From the NCBI GenBank assembly GCA_049840435.1, contig JASGKY010000020.1, forward strand, positions 62,001 to 126,000: a stretch of DNA of 64,000 nt, given 5' to 3'. The translations under genes were made by a program, and so were the position numbers. The DNA comes from JADLHS01 sp049840435 (GTDB lineage Bacteria; Verrucomicrobiota; Verrucomicrobiia; Limisphaerales; JADLHS01). The notes below the pieces were generated by a model that was not told where the DNA came from, searched no databases, and was given only the letters and a program-made list of their open reading frames with translations. Positions 8,356-16,988 of this stretch are shown here, piece by piece. Each line of letters starts with the position of its first letter. The first letter of the stretch is position 1.

Positions 8356-8613
8356 AACAACCTTGTTCTGACTTTTTGTCCGCTGTTTGAACACGTTTCA
8401 AGGTGACAAAGACTCTTTGTTACCTTGTTTTATTTTCCTGCAATCTGTTTCAACGTAAAACAAGGTTGTTCTGTTCCATTACAACCTTGTTTCGACTTTT
8501 TCAGATCGCAAAGGGACTTTGCAGGGTTGTTTTGTCTTAAACAGAGACGGGAAACTCGGAACAACCTTGTTCTGTGATGAAACAATATTGTTTTACGACG
8601 AAACAACCTTGTT
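8356..8613. repeat. Array of 12-bp near-palindromes phased at about 21 bp
   Basis: AACAACCTTGTT occurs at 8356, 8560 and 8602, its complement form AACAAGGTTGTT at 8459, and variants at 8418, 8480, 8520 and 8581 (AACAATATTGTT, a perfect palindrome). The distances between successive starts are 62, 41, 21, 40, 40, 21 and 21 bases, all close to multiples of two DNA turns. Short open frames across this region change register and look like shadows. The layout resembles a cooperative protein-binding array or iterons. It lies downstream of the HNH gene and about 450 bases upstream of the MBL-fold gene. Confidence 0.65.
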
Positions 8614-8798
8614 CTGCGTTTCTGCAGCGGCGGACGGAGGGAAACCAACAGCAACGGCGACTTGTTAATTAGCAAATTCTTCAAACCTCTGGCGCCGGGG
8701 CTTTGCAAGGTGGCGTAGCGTTCCAACCGCGCCGATGAATCAATCGCCCGGCGGAATGACAACTCTGGTGGTATTGCGGCTGCAATACGCGTTGGAAA

Positions 8799-9359
8799 TC
8801 ATTTCTTCGGGCAGCGGAATGATCCGGCGGCTTTGAGCACAAATTCGATTTTTTGTTTCAGTGGCAGGTCGCCGAAGGTGTCGTTCAGAGATTTGTGACA
8901 AACCACTTCATTGTCCTCAGTTCGCTTGCCGCCCTTAGACAAGGGATATAAATGCTCGATGTTGGCGTCCTCAAGCACCAGTTTTTCGCCGCAGAAGAAA
9001 CATTTGCCCTGTTGCAGATACAGCATCTTCTCCAGCTTGGTCAGAGATTGTGTTTTAGGAGTTGGTGTTTGAACTGACGTAGTCGGTTTGGAGGCGACAG
9101 GCTTTGATTTCGATGGCGGAAGTGAAGTTGGTTTGAGCGCTACCGTCTTGGCTTGGGGCTGGGGAGTTGTTCCCGGCTGATGGTTTGTTGACTTCAGCTT
9201 TTGCTTCCTGACCTTCCGAGCTTCGCTGATTAAGAACTTCTGCGCCTCATTGAAATCACATTCAGACAAAGGTTGGGGGAACACCGCCCCAACTGGGCCA
9301 CCGGCACGAAGTCGTTTGGTGTATTCCGCGACCAGAGCGTCGGCGACCGGCTTTTTCAT
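8799..9359 (-). CDS. HNH endonuclease domain protein
   Basis: This protein of about 186 residues starts at the ATG at 9359 (MKKPVADALVAEYTKRL); the frame is open a little further upstream, but that part is not convincing. The N-terminal part is helical and basic, the middle is a long low-complexity linker rich in Pro, Thr, Ser and Lys, and the C-terminal part is an HNH nuclease fold: a zinc-type CFFCGEKL, then IEHLYPLSKGG (the catalytic His in IEH), and ED.NEVVCHKSLN with the Asn and second His. HNH proteins of this simple type may be stand-alone nucleases, McrA-like restriction enzymes or mobile-element enzymes. No methylase or recombinase is nearby. A phased repeat array follows its stop. 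Confidence 0.85.
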   Translation of the reverse strand: MKKPVADALVAEYTKRLRAGGPVGAVFPQPLSECDFNEAQKFLISEARKVRKQKLKSTNHQPGTTPQPQAKTVALKPTSLPPSKSKPVASKPTTSVQTPTPKTQSLTKLEKMLYLQQGKCFFCGEKLVLEDANIEHLYPLSKGGKRTEDNEVVCHKSLNDTFGDLPLKQKIEFVLKAAGSFRCPKK

Positions 9360-9493
9360 GCGCCGGAATATAGTTTGATGCTGCGAGGAGTGAAGCGCAA
9401 AAAGGCGTGGCGTTATCGCTTGGCTCAATAGTCCTCTGGTTTAATCAATGACCCGGAATCGAAGATGTCTCGGACGGCCTCGTCAGACCTTCC

Positions 9494-9874
9494 ATGAAAA
9501 CAAAACATCTGTTCGGTTTGGTAGCAGTAGTAGCCACAGTCGGATTGGCCAGCTCCGCCCAAGCAGGAGTTTCCATCAAGCTTGTGCTCGGGTTGCCTGT
9601 GCCAGTCATCACCGCCCCGCGCTCGGTCGTAGTAGTTCAACCGCCGTGCCCGCCGCCCGCGCCGGTTGTCGTCTGCAAACCCGTGCCGCGTTGCGAGCCG
9701 GTCGTCGTGTATCACCCGGTCGCTCCGTGCCGCCCGGTGGTATATGTCGCCCCGCGCTACGACCGGTACGACGATCGTCGCGATCATCGTGGTTATGACC
9801 ATCGCCGCGATGGTCGGGAGGAACGGGGTTATGGCCATGAGGGTCGCGGCTCGGACCGGGACGGACGCCGGTGA
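9494..9874 (+). CDS. Exported Val/Pro-rich protein with a charged Arg/Asp/Tyr tail
   Basis: The protein has 126 residues with a clear signal peptide (MKTKHLFGLVAVVATVGL, cleavage after SSAQA). The mature part has a Val/Pro/Cys-rich stretch (VVVVQPPCPPPAPVVVCKP, five or more Cys) and then a repetitive basic tail of DRYDDRRDHRGYDHRRD type. Proteins of this layout are frequent in PVC bacteria, and their role is unknown; wall- or matrix-associated is a guess. It is followed by a strong terminator at 9895. It is monocistronic. Confidence 0.75.
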   Translation: MKTKHLFGLVAVVATVGLASSAQAGVSIKLVLGLPVPVITAPRSVVVVQPPCPPPAPVVVCKPVPRCEPVVVYHPVAPCRPVVYVAPRYDRYDDRRDHRGYDHRRDGREERGYGHEGRGSDRDGRR

Positions 9875-9894
9875 ACGCGGCGTGGCTCGTTCCA

Positions 9895-9927
9895 CCCGGA
9901 GGATCGAAAGGTCCTCCGGGCTTTTTA
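9895..9927 (+). terminator. Rho-independent terminator
   Basis: CCCGGAGGA and TCCTCCGGG pair around a GAAA-containing loop, followed by CTTTTTATT. It lies 20 bases after the stop of the exported protein gene and ends its transcript. Confidence 0.85.
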
Positions 9928-10085
9928 TTCTCTAACTGAATGGCAAGCGCCTGTCGTTGTATTGGTGTCGCGCAAAATCCGGGAGGCAATTTTCAATGCA
10001 CGGCGAGCCGCTGGCCGCCGGGTTTTCCAAACTTTTCCCTGCCATGATGCCCGCGTTTTGTGGGTGGCCTTGGAGCAATTGAATT

Positions 10086-11318
10086 ATGAAAAAGACTGTG
10101 AAGAAAGTTGGAATCCTGACCGCGGGTGGACTCGCGCCGTGTTTGAGCGCGGCCATCGGTTATTTGATCGAAACCTACACGCGCAAAGCACCGGAGATCG
10201 AGCTCATCTGTTACGTGAACGGCTACATGGGCCTGTTGCAGGGCAACAGTCTCAAGGTGACGCCGGAGGTGCGAAAGAATTGGAAGGCGTTCGTGGAACA
10301 CGGCGGCAGCCCCATTGGCAACAGTCGTGTGAAGTTGACGAATGTGAAGGATTGCGTGAAGCGCGGGTTGGTGAAGGAAGGGCAAGATCCGCAAAAGGTG
10401 GCGGCGGATCAATTGGTGAAGGATGGCGTGGATGTATTGCATACGGTCGGCGGTGATGACACGAACACTGCCGCGGCAGATCTCGCGAAGTTTCTCAAGA
10501 CGAACAAATACGATCTCACGGTCGTGGGGCTGCCGAAGACGATTGATAACGACGTGATCCCGATCCGCCAAAGTCTTGGCGCGTGGACGGCCGCGGAAGA
10601 GGGGGCGAAGTATTTTGCAAACGTTGTCTCGGAGCATAATGCGAATCCGCGCATGCTCATCATCCACGAAGTGATGGGGCGCAACTGCGGTTGGCTCACG
10701 GCGGCGACGGCGGCGGAATATCGGAAGCTGGTGGCGCAAATGAACTTTGTGCCGGAGCTGGGCCTGAGTCGAGCGCGGCGGGAAGTTCACGGTATTTTCA
10801 TTCCCGAGATGGCGCTGGATATTCCGGCGGAGGCGGCACGGTTGCGCAAGATCATGGATCAACATGATTGCGTGAACCTGTTCATCTCCGAAGGCGCGGG
10901 TGTGTCGGCCATCGTGGCGCAGATGGAAGCGCGTGGGGAAGAGGTGCCGTGGGATGCGTTCGGGCATGTGCGTCTCGACAAGGTCAATGTGGGCGCGTGG
11001 TTCGCAAAACAGTTCGCTGAAATGCTCGGTGCGGAGAAAACCCTCGTGCAAAAGAGCGGTTACTACAGTCGTGCCGCGGCGGCGAATGCGGCGGATCGCA
11101 AGCTCATCAAACGTTGTGCCATCAAGGCGGTGCAATGCGCTCTCAAAGGCAGGGGCGGCGTGGTGGGAGAGGACGAAGAGCGAGGCAACAAGTTACGCGC
11201 AATCGAATTCGCGCGCATCAAAGGCGGTAAGCCCTTCAACATCCAGACAGATTGGTTCGGGCAATTGCTCAAAGACATCGGCCAACCGATGGGCGCGACA
11301 GTGGAAGTGAAGCACTGA
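10086..11318 (+). CDS. pfp: Pyrophosphate-dependent 6-phosphofructokinase type protein
   Basis: Phosphofructokinase family, 410 residues, cytoplasmic, acting on fructose 6-phosphate in glycolysis. The phosphoryl-donor site reads VGGDDTNT (G122-D125). The second Asp in place of the ATP-type Gly is the accepted mark of the PPi-dependent enzymes, which work in both directions. The substrate loop PKTIDND (150-156) and MGRNCGW (near 200) are also present. The start at 10086 (MKKTVKKVGILTAGG) puts the GGxxPG-like phosphate loop at residues 11-18, as expected. It is monocistronic. The aldolase gene at 26324 would serve the next step. Confidence 0.92.
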   Translation: MKKTVKKVGILTAGGLAPCLSAAIGYLIETYTRKAPEIELICYVNGYMGLLQGNSLKVTPEVRKNWKAFVEHGGSPIGNSRVKLTNVKDCVKRGLVKEGQDPQKVAADQLVKDGVDVLHTVGGDDTNTAAADLAKFLKTNKYDLTVVGLPKTIDNDVIPIRQSLGAWTAAEEGAKYFANVVSEHNANPRMLIIHEVMGRNCGWLTAATAAEYRKLVAQMNFVPELGLSRARREVHGIFIPEMALDIPAEAARLRKIMDQHDCVNLFISEGAGVSAIVAQMEARGEEVPWDAFGHVRLDKVNVGAWFAKQFAEMLGAEKTLVQKSGYYSRAAAANAADRKLIKRCAIKAVQCALKGRGGVVGEDEERGNKLRAIEFARIKGGKPFNIQTDWFGQLLKDIGQPMGATVEVKH

Positions 11319-11372
11319 GGCGCGGGTAGATTGTTGAGCCGATGCGGTCGTGGGGATTTGCTGGTGGCGGCG

Positions 11373-12023
11373 TCAGTGAGGATTTTGCGGGCGTCGCCAC
11401 CAATCGCTGTGGAGCAAACCCCATTCGCTCTCGGCGCGGCGCTGCAACGTAAATCCAGCGCGCTCTAAAAATGGAGCGGGCGGGGTGAGTTGCTGCGCAG
11501 GCAAGCGAGTCATCACCCGGAAGAACGTGTAAAGACTTCCAATGATCAACTGACTGCGGAAGCGTTTCCATCCGGCGTGCGGGATTTGAAAATCCGCGAG
11601 CAGCCAGTTCGCGTCCGGCGCCGCGGTGGTCGCGAGTCGGGCGATGATTTGCTCCACTTGTTCCGGGCGAAAGCAATCGAGGAAGAAATTCGTTACGATC
11701 AGGTCGTAGGCGGCTGCAGGCGGCGACCATTGCAATACATCGGCGTGAATGAACTCGATGCGGGCGACGGTTAAGTGGTGGCGGGCGAGATTGCGGCGGG
11801 CTTGATCGAGCATCCGCGCGCTGGCATCCACGCAGGTGATATCTGCCTGCGGAAAGTGGCGGCGGCATTCAACGAGGCTGCGTCCGTGGCCTTCGCCCAT
11901 TAGGAGGATGTTTTGCGCGCGCAGAATATCGTCGAGAAATTTGGTGCGACAGCGGTGAAGTTTTTCACCCGCGAGCAAGATTTCCATCCAGCGATAGTGC
12001 GGTGCGAGCGTGTCGAAGCTCAT
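11373..12023 (-). CDS. Class I SAM-dependent methyltransferase
   Basis: This protein of about 216 residues starts at the ATG at 12023, whose ATGA overlaps the stop of the upstream membrane-protein gene; the frame is open further upstream, but only as a shadow of that gene. The Rossmann methyltransferase motifs are present: LLMGEGHGRSL (motif I, an E-G-x-G form), ITCVDASARMLDQARRNL (acidic residue binding the ribose), FIHADVLQW (motif II region) and YDLIVTNFFLDCF (motif IV). The substrate is unknown. The tight coupling to a 4-TM protein and a 23-residue membrane peptide suggests one transcript and perhaps a membrane-linked substrate. Confidence 0.85.
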   Translation of the reverse strand: MSFDTLAPHYRWMEILLAGEKLHRCRTKFLDDILRAQNILLMGEGHGRSLVECRRHFPQADITCVDASARMLDQARRNLARHHLTVARIEFIHADVLQWSPPAAAYDLIVTNFFLDCFRPEQVEQIIARLATTAAPDANWLLADFQIPHAGWKRFRSQLIIGSLYTFFRVMTRLPAQQLTPPAPFLERAGFTLQRRAESEWGLLHSDWWRRPQNPH

Positions 12024-12406
12024 GGGTGGGCGGCGACGTTGCGCCAGCGAGCGCGGTGCCACCACAGGCCGGCCAGCACGGCGCCGACCAGATACGCCAG
12101 CACGTCCAAGGGATCGGCGGTGGTGTGGGAGACGAACTTTGGCCCAAGCCATTCAAACAGCAGCGACCAAAAGACAACGTGCGTGGTGATTTCCAAAAAC
12201 GTGGGCGCTTCGTCGTGCGAGCGGAGGCCGAGTTTCCGGTGCAGCCACAGGATCGGTGGCAACGCGCAGGGAATGAGCAACAGATCGTTAAAGTGGGAAT
12301 GGAGAAAGCCGGTCGGCAGATGCGGTTTGATCAGCCAACGATTGACGGCATACGCCACACAGCCGGCGAGAAACAACGGATCGCGTAGGTAACGGAAGGG
12401 GCGCAT
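12020..12406 (-). CDS. Conserved multi-pass membrane protein
   Basis: This 128-residue integral membrane protein has four hydrophobic segments (about 10-25, 40-56, 68-88 and 100-118). It belongs to a small family seen in Bacteroidetes and PVC genomes, with the recognisable blocks NRWLIKPHLP, HSHFNDLLLIPCALPP, LGLRSHDEAPT and DPLDVLAYLVGA. Some database names call this family a citrate/Mg transporter, but I see no basis for a transport function in so small a protein. It sits between a 23-residue membrane peptide (2 bases upstream) and the methyltransferase (4-base overlap). Confidence 0.8.
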   Translation of the reverse strand: MRPFRYLRDPLFLAGCVAYAVNRWLIKPHLPTGFLHSHFNDLLLIPCALPPILWLHRKLGLRSHDEAPTFLEITTHVVFWSLLFEWLGPKFVSHTTADPLDVLAYLVGAVLAGLWWHRARWRNVAAHP

Positions 12407-12407
12407 C

Positions 12408-12479
12408 TCACAAAGCCCACAGGATGATCGAGCCGGAGGCCGCGGCGATGAGGAGTTTGATCAAAAGGATTTTGAGCAT
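12408..12479 (-). CDS. Single-span membrane micropeptide (23 residues)
   Basis: The frame runs from the ATG at 12479 to the TGA at 12408. It begins MLKILLIKLLIAAASGS and ends IILWAL: one hydrophobic helix with two Lys on the cytoplasmic side. The start of the next gene follows after one base, so translation is probably coupled. A peptide of the same pattern (K-x-L-L-x-K-x-x-I-A-A-x-x-G-x-x-I-L) is encoded at 17962-18039, also directly behind another gene; 11 of 21 aligned positions are identical. That recurrence is my main reason for believing it is translated. The function is unknown. Confidence 0.5.
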   Translation of the reverse strand: MLKILLIKLLIAAASGSIILWAL

Positions 12480-12525
12480 GCCGAAGCTTACCGAATCCTT
12501 AGCCGGGAGCAACCGCCCGGCGCGT

Positions 12526-13002
12526 TCATTTGAACAGGTTGGTCGCGGTTTCGCTGGTGGGTTGCCAGTAGGAGATTTTCTCGATCTTACCTTCCTTGGT
12601 GAGTTTGAGCACGGTGATGTGATTTGTTTTCACCGGTACCCAGTTCATCGTGTTGGCCGTTTCAATCAGGATGATGCGTTGCGGATACTTTCGCATCTTG
12701 CGCAGAGCGAAGAACTGACCGACTGCCGGCATGGTGTGGACGTCCATGAGGTAAACGGCGTTGTGCTTTTCCAAAAATCCTGTGCCTTCCGCCGCGAGTT
12801 TCTGATTGGCCGCCTTGGCGCTATCCATATCCATTGCGATGAGCAGACATGCCGTACCGTTGGTGAACGTATAGGCAACACCGTGTTGGTCTTTGGCAGA
12901 AAGCTTCGGAATCTCGCCGCCAACTTCCAGCGGTTCGGCCTGAGCCATCCAAGTGACGGCGAGTGCCAGGGCGATCAGCGATAACAGCCAGAATCGTTTC
13001 AC
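12526..13002 (-). CDS. Exported thioredoxin-fold-like protein
   Basis: The protein has 158 residues with a signal peptide (MKRFWLLSLIALALAVTWMAQA). The mature part begins VGGEIPKLSAKDQHGVAYTF, the typical opening of AhpC/TSA-redoxin proteins ('G..aP.f.l.d..G'). The central LLIAMDMDSAKAANQKL replaces the redox CxxC or peroxidatic Cys region, and the only Cys is in TACLL. It resembles the YtfJ-like periplasmic family that lacks an active CxxC. A thiol-redox function is therefore doubtful. It lies upstream of the micropeptide/membrane/methyltransferase genes on the same strand with a 46-base gap, so it may head that operon. Confidence 0.7.
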   Translation of the reverse strand: MKRFWLLSLIALALAVTWMAQAEPLEVGGEIPKLSAKDQHGVAYTFTNGTACLLIAMDMDSAKAANQKLAAEGTGFLEKHNAVYLMDVHTMPAVGQFFALRKMRKYPQRIILIETANTMNWVPVKTNHITVLKLTKEGKIEKISYWQPTSETATNLFK

Positions 13003-13045
13003 GGGACAACGATGTCAGCGCGCTGGGCTGTGTGTCAACGCGCGG

Positions 13046-13486
13046 CTAGCAAAGTTCCTCCAACGCATCCGCGACGGCGGCTTCGATCTTGCGCGGGCCG
13101 TCGCCGCCCAGTTGGCGATCCACTTCCTCGAGGCGACGGATGAGGTCGAGGACTTGTTTGCGCGGATACGGGCCGCCGGCAGCTTCGCAGAAATGCGTGC
13201 GACAGCCGAAGGGCCGGTCGGCGTAGATCATGCATTTGCCGGTCTCGCGCTTGAGCAGCGGACAAGCGCCGTCCGGGGAGGCGGGGAATTCCTTGCGGCC
13301 CGTGGCGCGGAAGCCTTTTGCAGCGACGAGCGCCTCGCCCTTCGTGAGGTAAGGTGTCTGGCCGGTGAGTTGGAAGCGGCAACACTCGGTGCGGGCTTGG
13401 CAAAAGCGTTCCACTGGTCGCTTTGCCAGTTCTGCATACACCGCCCGGATTTCTCCTAAGGCGTGCTGGATCTCGTCCCGCCGCAT
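13046..13486 (-). CDS. YkgJ-family cysteine-cluster protein
   Basis: The protein has 146 residues with the Cys pattern of the YkgJ/CxxCxxCC family, predicted to bind zinc or an iron-sulfur cluster: CQARTECCRF near residue 30, GACPLL, GKCMIY and FGCRTHFC. Family members are small cytoplasmic proteins of unassigned role, some linked to protein or RNA modification. It precedes the exported redoxin-like gene on the same strand with a 43-base gap. Divergent from engB. Confidence 0.85.
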   Translation of the reverse strand: MRRDEIQHALGEIRAVYAELAKRPVERFCQARTECCRFQLTGQTPYLTKGEALVAAKGFRATGRKEFPASPDGACPLLKRETGKCMIYADRPFGCRTHFCEAAGGPYPRKQVLDLIRRLEEVDRQLGGDGPRKIEAAVADALEELC

Positions 13487-13599
13487 GTCGTGCTAAAAAT
13501 TTCGCGCGATTTAATGCCAAAACTGATTTCCGTATTCCAGTGAAAATTCGTTGTATCGGCGCACCCGGATAGCTGCGACACTCTGCCTCGGTTTTCATC

Positions 13600-14307
13600 A
13601 TGGACATTACATCCGCCATCTTTGAATGCAGCGCGCCGGACCTGGACTCGTGTCCGGATGAGGCGTTGCCGGAGTTTGCCTTTATCGGGCGCTCGAACGT
13701 GGGCAAATCCTCCTTGCTCAATGTGCTTGCGGGCAAAGAAGGGTTGGCGCGCGTGTCGCCGACGCCGGGGTTCACGAAGATGATCAACATCTTTACGATG
13801 AACAAAACCTGGCGGCTCGTGGATCTGCCGGGCTACGGCTTCGCGGCGGGCGCGCGGAAGGATAGCGCCAAGTTCAACAAAGCGGTGGCGAACTATCTGA
13901 AGCATCGCACGAATCTGTGCCATGTCTTTGCGCTCATCGAATCAGCGTTGCCGCCGCAGGAGGTGGACGTGGATTTTATCGAGTGGCTGACCCGCAACGC
14001 TGTGCCGTACGTGCTCGTTTTCACCAAAGCGGACAAAGTGACGCCCGCGGTGGCGCAGGCGAACATCGCAGCGTTCATGGCGCGCATCGCGCCGTGGTTC
14101 GAGCAACCGCCGGTGACCTTCACGTGTTCGGCGGCGACGGGCCATGGGCGGGCGGAATTGCTCGGAGTGATCGAAGAATTGCTGACCGCCATTGCGGCGG
14201 AAGCCGCTACCAAACCACCGGTGGACCTGATGTCGCGCCCGAACCAGCCCGCCGAAAGACCGCAAATCAGCTTGCCCGCGAGAACCGCAAGCGCCGGCCA
14301 GATTTAA
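13600..14307 (+). CDS. engB: Ribosome biogenesis GTP-binding protein YsxC/EngB
   Basis: This is an essential GTPase of large-subunit ribosome assembly. The G motifs are in order: G1 GRSNVGKSS (about 30), G2 Thr in PGFTK, G3 DLPGYG (about 74), G4 TKAD (about 144) and G5 SAATG (about 175). The core is family length (about 200), followed by a Pro/Ala-rich tail of some 30 residues. The ATG at 13600 follows a divergent promoter region shared with the YkgJ gene. It is monocistronic. Confidence 0.93.
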   Translation: MDITSAIFECSAPDLDSCPDEALPEFAFIGRSNVGKSSLLNVLAGKEGLARVSPTPGFTKMINIFTMNKTWRLVDLPGYGFAAGARKDSAKFNKAVANYLKHRTNLCHVFALIESALPPQEVDVDFIEWLTRNAVPYVLVFTKADKVTPAVAQANIAAFMARIAPWFEQPPVTFTCSAATGHGRAELLGVIEELLTAIAAEAATKPPVDLMSRPNQPAERPQISLPARTASAGQI

Positions 14308-14402
14308 ATCGTCCGTGGTGAGTCCGAGTTCGCACGGCCATTTATGCTCTTCGCACCGACGCTCGGGCTGGTCAAACTCTGGTGGCGCATTAGAATTCGT
14401 GT

Positions 14403-16187
14403 GTGACCTTTGAAATCGCACTACTGCTCGGCCTGATTATTGTGGCGGTGGTATGCTTCTGTTTCGAGTGGGTTTCTGCAGATGTCGTGGCGTTGGGTTT
14501 GTTGCTTACCTTGATGTTGACCGGGTTGTTGCCGGCGGACAAAGCCTTTTCCGGTTTTGGTAGCGACACGGTCATCATGATCATCGGACTGTTGATCATG
14601 ACCGCGGCGTTGCTGAAGGCGGGCGTGGTGGACCTCGTCGGACGGTTCATTTTGCGGCACGTGGGCAAGGGCGTGAACCTGCTTCTGCTGGCCATCATGT
14701 TGTCCGTAGCCACGCTGAGCGCGTTCATTAGCAACACGGCAGCGGCGGCGTTTTTTGTGCCGATTGCCATCGGGATCGCGACCAAGGCTGGCATTGCGCC
14801 GTCCCGGTTGCTGATGCCAGTGGCATTCGCGGCAATCCTGACCAGCTCGGTCTCGCTTATCAGTACGTCAACGAATCTTGTCGTCAGCGGTTTGATGACG
14901 AATGCCGGATTGCAGCCAATGGGGATGTTTGAACTGGCCCCGGTGGGCATTCCCATCGCAGTCGTCGGGCTGGCGTATATGTTTTTCGTCGGACGTCATT
15001 GGATTCCCAATCGCACTGCTCCGGGTGGGTTGATTGAAGGCTTTGGCATTCGTTCCTACCTGACCGAATTGCTGGTCCTCCCGAAATCACGGCTGGCAGG
15101 CAAGCGGCTGGCGGAATCCGGTTTGGGGGCCGATCTCGATCTGGACGTGCTCCGCATCGTGCGCAACAAGGATCAATATCTGTTGCCCCGGGACAACATG
15201 GTGATTGAAGCTGGCGATGTCTTGCTGGTGGAGGGGCCGCGCGCCGAAGTGCTCAAGGTCAAGGACACGGCTGGCATTGAGATCAAGGCCGACGTGAAAT
15301 TATCCGACCCCAACCTGCGCAGCGAAGACACGGCGTTGGTGGAGGCGTTGGTGGTGCCGGGGTCGCCATTGATCGGGGAGACTTTGCGCGACATGAATTT
15401 CCGCCATCGGTATGGGTTGCAGGTGCTGGGGTTGAACCGGCATGGAAAGAACGTGCACCAAAAGTTAAGCCGGATTCCATTTCGCGTCGGAGACGTGCTA
15501 TTGATTCAGGGCCGGAAGACAAACATTCCTGCGTTGAACGATGATGGGATGTTCAGCATTCTTGGCGAGATTGAGGAGAAACGGCCTGACCGGATGCGCG
15601 CGTTGCGGACCGGCCTCATTTTTTGCGGCGCGTTGTTGCTGGCGACGTTCAACGTGGTATCGCTGCCGGTGGCGATGCTGCTCGGGGCGTTCTGCACGTT
15701 TGCCGCCAAATGCGTCACGCCATCCGAGGCCTATCGCGAAGTCGAATGGCGCGCGGTGATTTTGATCGCCTCCATGCTGGCGCTTGGAGAGGCAATGACG
15801 ACCACTGGGACGGCGCGGTATCTGGCTGAACTCGTTGCCAGTGGCACGGCGGGGCTACATCCCATCTGGCTACTCGGCGGAGTGTTTCTGCTCACCGTGT
15901 TGTTGACGCAGCCCATGTCCAATCAAGCGGCCGCGGCAGTCATCTTGCCGATCGCGGTGCATACTGCGGAGCAATTGCATCTGAACCCGCGAGCATTTGC
16001 GATGATGATTGCGGTGGCCGCAAGCTGCTCGTATCTCACACCGCTTGAGCCGGCGTGTTTGATGGTCTATGGCCCGGGGCGCTATCGTTTTTCAGATTTT
16101 TTCCGGGTGGGCACGCCCTTGGTGATCCTGCTGTTCGCGCTGGCGATGTGGTTGGTTCCCAAATACTGGCCGCTGACAAACCTTTGA
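14403..16187 (+). CDS. SLC13/DASS-type anion transporter with two RCK_C domains
   Basis: This 594-residue inner-membrane protein has a GTG start. Two bundles of transmembrane helices flank a cytoplasmic insert of about 200 residues holding two TrkA_C/RCK_C modules (GLGADLDLDVLRIVRNKDQ..IEAGDVLLVEGP and GETLRDMNFRHRYGLQVLGL..VGDVLLIQG). The helices carry the SLC13 signatures SNTAAAAFFVPIAI and TSVSLISTSTNLVVSG in the first half, and TQPMSNQAAAAVILPIA and ASCSYLTPLEPACLMV in the second. Such proteins usually move sulfate or dicarboxylates with sodium; the exact anion cannot be read. The downstream gene is convergent. Confidence 0.9.
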   Translation: MTFEIALLLGLIIVAVVCFCFEWVSADVVALGLLLTLMLTGLLPADKAFSGFGSDTVIMIIGLLIMTAALLKAGVVDLVGRFILRHVGKGVNLLLLAIMLSVATLSAFISNTAAAAFFVPIAIGIATKAGIAPSRLLMPVAFAAILTSSVSLISTSTNLVVSGLMTNAGLQPMGMFELAPVGIPIAVVGLAYMFFVGRHWIPNRTAPGGLIEGFGIRSYLTELLVLPKSRLAGKRLAESGLGADLDLDVLRIVRNKDQYLLPRDNMVIEAGDVLLVEGPRAEVLKVKDTAGIEIKADVKLSDPNLRSEDTALVEALVVPGSPLIGETLRDMNFRHRYGLQVLGLNRHGKNVHQKLSRIPFRVGDVLLIQGRKTNIPALNDDGMFSILGEIEEKRPDRMRALRTGLIFCGALLLATFNVVSLPVAMLLGAFCTFAAKCVTPSEAYREVEWRAVILIASMLALGEAMTTTGTARYLAELVASGTAGLHPIWLLGGVFLLTVLLTQPMSNQAAAAVILPIAVHTAEQLHLNPRAFAMMIAVAASCSYLTPLEPACLMVYGPGRYRFSDFFRVGTPLVILLFALAMWLVPKYWPLTNL

Positions 16188-16193
16188 TTGCCG

Positions 16194-16883
16194 TTAGGGT
16201 GCGATAAAACCGTGCTTGGTCAGCTTGAGGTCGCCTTCAGAGATCAGGCCGATGCCGGGAGCGTAAATCTTCATTTCGCGTCCACTTTCGAGAGCGGAAG
16301 TTTCCTCGGTACGCAGGCAGCTTTCGAATTTGCCGGCGGGGGTTTCCAGCGTTTCGTTCAGGCTTTTGATTTCCGCCCGATCCATCGCTAGTTTCGGGGC
16401 TAGCTCTTGATAATAGCGCGCGCCGAGCAAAGGCGTGCCGGGCATCTGCAACCCGAACCGCGCGCCCGCCACGCCTGAGTGCCACGAGCCTTCATGTGAA
16501 GCTGGTTTCCCATTCTTGAACATGTCGACGTCTTCGCCGAAATAGAACACATCGCTCGTGCGTTGCGAGATAGCAAAGTAGTTGGTGCTGATCTCGATCA
16601 CCTGGCCGTTGACGGCTTCATGCTCTACGATGAGACGCGTTTCTACCCCGTCAATGGTTCTGGTCTGGTTAAGCACGGTGATGGTCAGCACGACATGTTT
16701 GCCGCCTTCCTTGCCTTCAAGTGTCAGTTCGTAACCCGGCGTGAGAATAAAGAATCGGTTTGTGCCAGTGGCAACAAGATCCGCCTTATCCACGATGAAA
16801 CTGTCGGTGAACGATTCCTTGCTGGCCGCCAATAGGGTCGTAGCGATGACGGTTGTGAGGAAAATGAAACAGATTTTTTTCAC
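16194..16883 (-). CDS. Exported protein of unknown function
   Basis: The protein has 229 residues with a signal peptide (MKKICFIFLTTVIATTLLAAS). The mature part is a beta-rich domain with the features FILTPGYELTLEGKEGG, GVETRLIVEHEAVNG, EDVDMFKNGK and ETLETPAGKFESCLRTEE, the last resembling the lipoprotein-carrier-like or DUF3108-like beta-sheet proteins. The single Cys lies in that motif. It probably works in the periplasm. It is monocistronic and convergent with the transporter. Confidence 0.7.
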   Translation of the reverse strand: MKKICFIFLTTVIATTLLAASKESFTDSFIVDKADLVATGTNRFFILTPGYELTLEGKEGGKHVVLTITVLNQTRTIDGVETRLIVEHEAVNGQVIEISTNYFAISQRTSDVFYFGEDVDMFKNGKPASHEGSWHSGVAGARFGLQMPGTPLLGARYYQELAPKLAMDRAEIKSLNETLETPAGKFESCLRTEETSALESGREMKIYAPGIGLISEGDLKLTKHGFIAP

Positions 16884-16988
16884 GGTTCTTGCAGTATGAG
16901 CTTCAGGTGGAGTTGCGCAAGTCTGAGAGCGGAGAACGAATGGATCGCGAGCTTGAACCCCAAGTCAGTGGTCGGCATTGTTCTGCCG

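Noticed and set aside
8430..8762. Open frame with a heptad-like TRLFRRK/TILFHHR/TRLFRVS pattern
   Set aside because: The periodicity comes from the 21-base phasing of the AACAACCTTGTT array; the pattern breaks where the spacing is 40 or 41, and no start site is convincing.
9993..11135. 380-codon frame on the minus strand opposite pfp
   Set aside because: Shadow of the pfp codon pattern: His/Arg-rich and without domain signatures.
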